The notes under the pieces are model-generated. The model had not been told where the DNA came from. It did no database searches and was given only the letters and a program-made list of their open reading frames with translations. From contig CAUYUJ010019895.1 of the NCBI GenBank assembly GCA_963575745.1, positions 97,501-161,500 on the forward strand: DNA of 64,000 bases. The letters run 5' to 3'. This DNA is from Prorocentrum cordatum (taxonomy: Eukaryota > Sar > Dinophyceae > Prorocentrales > Prorocentraceae). The translations under genes were made by a program, and so were the position numbers. The first letter of the stretch is position 1; every line of letters starts with the position of its first letter. Positions 63,701-64,000 of this stretch are shown here, piece after piece.

Positions 63701-64000
63701 CCCCGCTCTTGTTGTCGTTGTCGTCGCCCTCCTCGTCCTCGCCCTCGCTCTCGGCTCCGCCCTCGACCTCCTCCGCCGCCGCCGCCGCCGCCGCTGCCCT
63801 CCTCCTGCGCCTCCTGCTCCTCCTCGCCCTCGTCGTGGTCTCGTCGTCCTCGCGCCCCTCCCCGTCGCTGGAGCCCTGGAGCCCGAGAGGAGCCCGCGGC
63901 CAACCTGCTGGGCGTGCTGCCCGTGCTCGCCGGCCTGCGGCTGATCGCCTCGGGCCCGGCGCTGGCGGATGCGCCCAGGGCGCGTCGGCGTCAGCGTCGT
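45582..64000 (+). CDS. DMT-superfamily (EamA-like) transporter gene, eight exons, partial at both ends
   Basis: Joined exons (45582-45688, 46333-46434, 47764-47889, 48169-48341, 54009-54184, 56326-56448, 62572 to about 62697, 63890 onward) give ten hydrophobic helices in the order expected of a 10-TM drug/metabolite transporter with two EamA repeats. Such proteins move small molecules across a membrane. Substrate and membrane cannot be read from the sequence. Phases fit across introns 1 to 4 without a stop. Donors there are GC, GT, GA and GC, all with AG acceptors, as known for dinoflagellates. The exon 5 and 7 ends and the sites of introns 5 to 7 are provisional. The initiator exon was not found and the C-terminus runs off the window. 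The 18.4-kb span is mostly introns holding Families A, B, C, D, E, N and O and a retroelement. No disabling stop is seen in the exons, so it may be functional. Confidence 0.75.
45689..46332 (+). other. Intron 1, CTC-rich
   Basis: GC donor (AG|GC) and AG acceptor. The ends share GAGG. It contains CTC tracts at 45765-45800 and 46085-46137. Confidence 0.6.
46333..46434 (+). CDS. Transporter exon 2 (TM2)
   Basis: It starts with one base completing Arg, then a Gly-rich lead and RGPLHFTVWRFLLAVPSLVC. The P-L-x-F-T-x-x-R pattern at the start of helix 2 is typical of DMT proteins. It ends LS plus AG in phase 2 before GTCGAG, the only plain GT donor found. Confidence 0.75.
46435..47763 (+). other. 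Intron 2, GGA tract then CTC tract
   Basis: It holds a (GGA)n purine tract at 46460-47095, a unique GC-rich stretch at 47100-47280 and a (CTC)n tract at 47315-47520. Purines switch strand inside the intron, so the transcript could fold GGA against CTC over hundreds of bases. It ends CGGCAG. Confidence 0.65.
47764..47889 (+). CDS. Transporter exon 3 (TM3-TM4)
   Basis: One base completes Ser, then NLGITLGIALSGQVTASSWQ and PLQLLFGTALSFALGIE, helices 3 and 4, with the G-I-x-L-x-x-x-L and WQPL patterns common in EamA proteins. It ends APSF plus AG in phase 2. The donor is GA (CAG|GAAGCC). Confidence 0.8.
47890..48168 (+). other. Intron 3, GA-AG intron bounded by an 8-bp direct repeat
   Basis: CAGGAAGC stands at both boundaries (47887-47894 and 48166-48173), so the exact cut is ambiguous by eight bases while the joined exon sequence is not. 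The inside is almost all C/T. Confidence 0.7.
48169..48341 (+). CDS. Transporter exon 4 (TM5-TM6)
   Basis: Joined to exon 3 it reads FRKLAGVAMGMLGAALLVLA (helix 5), a polar ADPNIRGAPAQTAG loop, then GHAALFANTFSSGALFVIRK and RLV (helix 6 with a basic cytosolic end). It ends in phase 1 at GTAG before GC. The strongest single exon for family assignment. Confidence 0.85.
48398..48556. mobile_element. Family A palindromic element, copy 6
   Basis: CTCGGAGCTCCGCGCGGACT and TCTTGGATCAGCGCTGGGCC face GCGCCGATCCCAGGAATCCG and CGCGTATTCCTCCGAGAG. The centre is GGCGGCGCCTCCGGCGCCGC. It lies 57 bases after exon 4. Confidence 0.65.
48659..48805 (-). repeat. Family N dispersed repeat, copy 2
   Basis: Reverse complement of 13521-13660, as described there. 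Confidence 0.6.
48785..48940. repeat. Family O inverted-arm microsatellite, copy 2
   Basis: TTGATGGGCACACTTCTCAC and CACCACTACCAC on the left face GTGGTGGTGGGAAATCGGCC and CATCATG on the right, around a CTCCTCCTTCTCCTG tract. Confidence 0.5.
49190..49232 (+). repeat. (TA)n tract
   Basis: ATATATACATATATATATAT. Confidence 0.85.
49310..49875 (+). repeat. Two-motif tandem repeat CGATCTCACTAT / GGGACACCAC
   Basis: Blocks of one to five CGATCTCACTAT 12-mers alternate with blocks of one to five CACGGGACAC 10-mers, joined by CAACGGGACAC or TTTTTGGGACAC. The larger period varies from about 55 to 110 bases. Confidence 0.85.
49885..50075 (+). repeat. Two-unit tandem repeat, 108 bp
   Basis: ATTTGGTCCGGCCGCGG occurs at 49921 and 50029, each followed by CCAGC.ACAGGAGGATTTC and preceded by GGGACACCG.GGGCCA.CGGCCG. 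It adjoins the CACGGGACAC repeat and shares that word. Confidence 0.75.
50183..50325 (+). repeat. (TA)n / ATACATACACAC tract
   Basis: AT-rich, low-complexity, about 140 bases. Confidence 0.85.
50855..51380 (-). repeat. Reverse-oriented CTTGGG-type array
   Basis: GGCCCAAGAGGGGCCC and GACGGCCCACGAGG units. An AT-rich spacer at 51055-51120 splits it. Confidence 0.65.
52309..52512 (+). mobile_element. Family B element, copy 3, carrying a (TA)n tract
   Basis: ATCGGGCGTGTCCTTGTACAGG at the left and CGCCTGTAAGAGGACATGCCCGA at the right (22 bases each, split here as TIR ends) are inverted copies. The interior has AATAGGCTGGGGACGATTTG and a TA run at 52396-52458. Confidence 0.65.
52855..53185 (+). 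repeat. 87-bp tandem repeat, four units
   Basis: GTGTCGAGAAAGTGCCACGCC-type starts recur at about 52870, 52961, 53050 and 53126. Shared words are GCGACCCTGGGACGGATAGA and GACCGCGGTGAGGGACCACC. Unit three lacks the CTGCCACGCCTCG part. Confidence 0.8.
53186..53330 (+). repeat. Family E dispersed repeat, copy 3
   Basis: GGGTTTCGATGGCTTCGCTG, CCCACACCAAAAATCCATGG, ACGCCCCGGTGTCTCGGGCT and CTCGTGGAAGGG match copies 1 and 2. The first 30 bases are missing. Confidence 0.6.
53331..53500. mobile_element. Family A palindromic element, copy 7
   Basis: TCTCGGAGCCTCACGCGCGG and CTTCCTGGGTCGGCGCTGGG face GGGCGCCGATCGGAGAACGC and CGCGCGGCCCTCCGAGAG. The centre word GGCGGCGCCTCT is repeated three times. 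Confidence 0.6.
53563..53807 (+). mobile_element. Family B element, copy 4, with a second internal left end
   Basis: AAGTCGGGCGTGTCCCTCCG at 53563 and AAGTCGGGCGCAAACATG at 53668 are both left ends. The right end is TGCAGGAGGGCATGCCCGAC before 53805. ATAGTCTGGGGATGAT is shared with copies 2 and 3. Confidence 0.65.
54009..54184 (+). CDS. Transporter exon 5 (TM7)
   Basis: Acceptor GTGTGCAG. Two bases complete Ala with exon 4. It then reads GASGGVEPLAPLCAV and AWMHVLALPLVAALGVLATA (helix 7), followed by a small-residue loop AGAVASVATPPADAGM. The 3' edge is provisional, because the next bases AAGCAAGCAGTGG begin Family D. Confidence 0.75.
54188..54418 (+). mobile_element. Family D element, copy 2, abutting exon 5
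   Basis: CAAGCAGTGGCGAGGCG, GGCCCACCA, TTCTAAGAACCTTTTTGTGG, AACATTTCTGGCTG and GACCGTCGGTCC..GC match the other two copies. Its first bases coincide with the predicted exon 5 end. Confidence 0.65.
54609..54740. mobile_element. Family A palindromic element, copy 8
   Basis: GCATAAAAGCTCGAAGGTCC and GCGCGGATTTCTCAAACCAG face GGCGCCGATTCAAGGAATCC and GTGCGGACCCCCGAGTTC. The centre is CTGGAGGCGCCGCTGG. Confidence 0.6.
54764..54932 (+). mobile_element. Family C element, copy 5 (best preserved)
   Basis: GACGTCGTGATTTTTTGGGC, then ACGTCGACTCCCAGAGGTCT, CGACCCCTTCCCTGGGGACC, CATCCTGAGCCGTGTTTTGA, AGGGCCCCCCGAGGCCGAAC and CCTCCCGTGTTG. Single-unit form of the part amplified at 42484. Confidence 0.65.
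54990..55162 (+). mobile_element. Family B element, copy 5
   Basis: AGCTCGGGCATGTCTTCCTA at the left and CCGCAGGGGGACGTGCCCGA at the right are inverted. The AT-rich interior has AATATTGCAAAATATCAAAA. Confidence 0.65.
55408..55538 (-). mobile_element. Family C element, copy 6
   Basis: TTTCGGCCTCTCGGGGCCCT, GCGGAACGGGTCGAGACTTT and TGGAAAAACTCACGACATCG, reversed. Confidence 0.5.
56326..56448 (+). CDS. Transporter exon 6 (TM8 and start of TM9 region)
   Basis: DAATWAALAFYTLVPSVVCQ, then SGTAWAAKALEPSTMATYSV and L. The W-A-x-K-x-L-x-P-S-x-x-A-x-Y-S-x-L pattern just before a Q-P is characteristic of the second EamA repeat. The start could be 56323 or 56309 instead. The end is placed before CCAGCC because exon 7 opens with QP in the same phase. 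Confidence 0.8.
56925..57720 (+). pseudogene. Endonuclease/exonuclease/phosphatase domain, broken
   Basis: VNNLDAVALAGTENG (56965-57010) is the first metal-site strand. EAPHGKAPYSNNSCGCAIV follows near 57064. After a frame change, LPVRRTPLIYAG-stop-NDGVG (57341-57390) is the D-x-N motif with the Asp changed to Gly and a stop added. SNSKSRVGYVCCP has Gly where the catalytic Asp of S-R-I-D-Y-V stands. KDHLPVALTLY keeps the final His. The enzyme would nick target DNA for insertion; this copy cannot. Confidence 0.75.
57797..58280 (+). pseudogene. Linker between endonuclease and reverse transcriptase, broken
   Basis: ALRKGPGRIEFFEALHAELQ in one frame, then after 57970 another frame FPKEQTVDPEYQMYSKWRRR and RAAHRLRRARRTHALCFKDM. 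Helical and strongly basic, as in the linker of dinoflagellate LINE proteins. One frameshift. Confidence 0.55.
58444..59240 (+). pseudogene. Reverse transcriptase remnant and C-terminal region, broken
   Basis: LKYFKYANDIHDFV at 58582-58623 is the palm motif with YAND in place of YADD, so a catalytic Asp is changed. EFMMYFCEHGTHHKQIPKK and REQVRYLGPRVA (58735-58850) are the following strands. LVRLILSRPSLEFRMRRVR and LVQSW (near 59097-59165) are the helical region after the polymerase. Fingers and motif A are missing. Several stops. Confidence 0.6.
59330..59810 (+). pseudogene. C-terminal part of the retroelement, broken
   Basis: ASQGSWRKPRAL, GHVETSWTTSGGPAVCATYA and CASFDGSSLCNLCKRFCARL read in one frame to about 59815. 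The CxxC pair resembles the zinc-binding end of LINE proteins, but the His pair is missing. Confidence 0.45.
59866..60500 (+). pseudogene. Broken helical coding block, gag-like or repeated dinoflagellate domain
   Basis: GNELAIANARLAMAIARGVA and EVKGT end at a TAA (60059-60061). The same frame continues YLRCDMMGATKGAAAASKSA and GVAYDKTSLDMKETAREGGD to a stop near 60222. A second frame has RIAMAAALRGAGMQSAEVA, and a third has KLRGAMQELFYNAEIMRPGL and IPDLRCQVLKAANGDAPEAI. One stop and two frameshifts break one protein of about 200 residues. From memory the ELA-ANAR-LAxxxA-VKG pattern recurs in dinoflagellate predicted proteins; its function is unknown to me. Confidence 0.5.
60696..60778 (+). 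repeat. (TA)n tract
   Basis: About 80 bases of TATATA with three C or G changes. Confidence 0.9.
61255..61505 (+). repeat. C/T-rich tract
   Basis: CTCCTCC and TCCCCTC words without strict periodicity, within intron 6. Confidence 0.75.
61905..62140 (+). repeat. CTTGGG-type degenerate array
   Basis: CCTTGGGCTGCCTTGGGCAA and GGCCGTCTTCGG units. An ATATTGGTTTTCGC word follows at 62205. Confidence 0.55.
62572..62697 (+). CDS. Transporter exon 7 (TM9)
   Basis: After CCCCCAG it reads QPAMSAALSAVVLMLAPGLR and GALAESPPPPPAVAAPAAA. QP plus a hydrophobic helix is the expected continuation of exon 6. The proline/alanine stretch is a probable loop. The 3' edge is uncertain because no clear donor is visible before the CGGCGGCCC repeat begins. 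Confidence 0.6.
62700..62945 (+). repeat. 12-bp minisatellite CCCTTCGGCGGC
   Basis: About twenty units of CCCTTCGGCGGC / CCCCTCGGCGAC / CCCTCCGCGGGC, directly after exon 7. It stays open in two frames, so it could extend the exon as a low-complexity loop, but I place it in the intron. Confidence 0.75.
63073..63308 (+). mobile_element. Family D element, copy 3
   Basis: CAAGCAGTGGCGAAGCGTCC, CCTATAGGCCCACCAACGAA, TGCGGTTTGCGCGAAATGTT, CACATCGGGTCTATGTTCTA and GGTCGGTCCCTGCTCAAG. Inside intron 7, same orientation as the gene. Confidence 0.65.
63440..63572 (-). mobile_element. Family C element, copy 7
   Basis: CACGACGGGAGGTTTGTGGC, GTGTTCGGCCTCTGGGTGCC and GGGGAAAGGGTCGGGCC, reversed and diverged. 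Confidence 0.5.
63890..64000 (+). CDS. Transporter exon 8 (TM10), cut by the window edge
   Basis: After CCCGAGAG it reads EPAANLLGVLPVLAGLRLIA and SGPALADAPRARRRQRR. The N-L-L-G-x-L-P-V-L-A-G pattern is the last helix of the EamA fold, then a basic tail. The frame is still open at 64000. Confidence 0.7.

Overview
The window looks like nuclear DNA of a dinoflagellate. The exact genus is not settled; Prorocentrum or a Symbiodiniaceae-like alga are the first candidates. The reasons are high GC, very sparse coding, genes broken into short exons by long repeat-filled introns, splice donors that read GC and GA as well as GT, and a decayed retroelement and gene fragment. There are no bacterial-type operons, ribosome-binding sites, rRNA genes or CRISPR arrays. 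Most long open frames are translations of (CTC)n/(GGA)n, (GAT)n or CTTGGG-type repeats and are not genes.

The one gene I can support well lies on the + strand from about 45.58 kb to past the right edge. Eight short exons (45582, 46333, 47764, 48169, 54009, 56326, 62572, 63890) join in matching phases over the first five. They spell a ten-helix drug/metabolite transporter (DMT superfamily, EamA-like) membrane protein. The 5' end (before helix 1) was not found and the 3' end leaves the window. Its introns hold most of the mobile DNA of the right third.

Two relics of other coding sequence are clear. At 22.78-23.17 kb a broken piece of an HSP90 ATP-binding domain sits directly after a (CTC)n tract, with stops, frameshifts and substituted active-site residues. 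At 56.9-59.8 kb, inside the transporter intron between exons 6 and 7, lies a decayed non-LTR retrotransposon (endonuclease, linker, reverse transcriptase, C-terminal region). It is followed at 59.86-60.5 kb by a broken helical coding block that may be a gag-like or other repeated dinoflagellate domain.

The rest is repeat DNA, and much of it resolves into families by comparison inside the window. I name them A to O. A is a palindromic element of about 110-170 bp (8 copies). B is a terminal-inverted-repeat element beginning with TCGGGC (5). C is an element around AGGTCTCGACCC (7, one internally amplified). D is a 240-bp element (3), one copy starting exactly at an exon edge. E is about 150 bp (3). 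F is an 840-bp CTTGGG-type composite (2, one split by later insertions). G is a 160-bp element (2), one with an 8-bp target duplication. H is about 235 bp (2). I is a GCGTCGATTA minisatellite with a fixed tail (2). J and K are blocks shuffled through 37.9-41.1 kb. L, M and N are pairs, and O is a microsatellite enclosed by inverted arms (2).

Layout: 0-4.2 kb, GC-rich unique DNA with GGA/GAT tracts; 4.2-6.4 kb, F and its relatives; 6.4-14.6 kb, microsatellites, families H, C, I, B and N and a 98-bp tandem repeat; 14.6-20.3 kb, CTTGGG arrays, a long hairpin, E and O; 20.5-24 kb, CCG/CTC tracts and the HSP90 relic; 24.5-25.6 kb, a 150-bp satellite; 27.6-30.2 kb, F, E and A; 30.8-34.5 kb, GGA and GAT tracts; 34.6-41.4 kb, unique DNA and the A, D, G, I, J, K, L and M cluster; 41.8-45.1 kb, the amplified C copy and small tandem repeats; 45.3-64 kb, the transporter gene.
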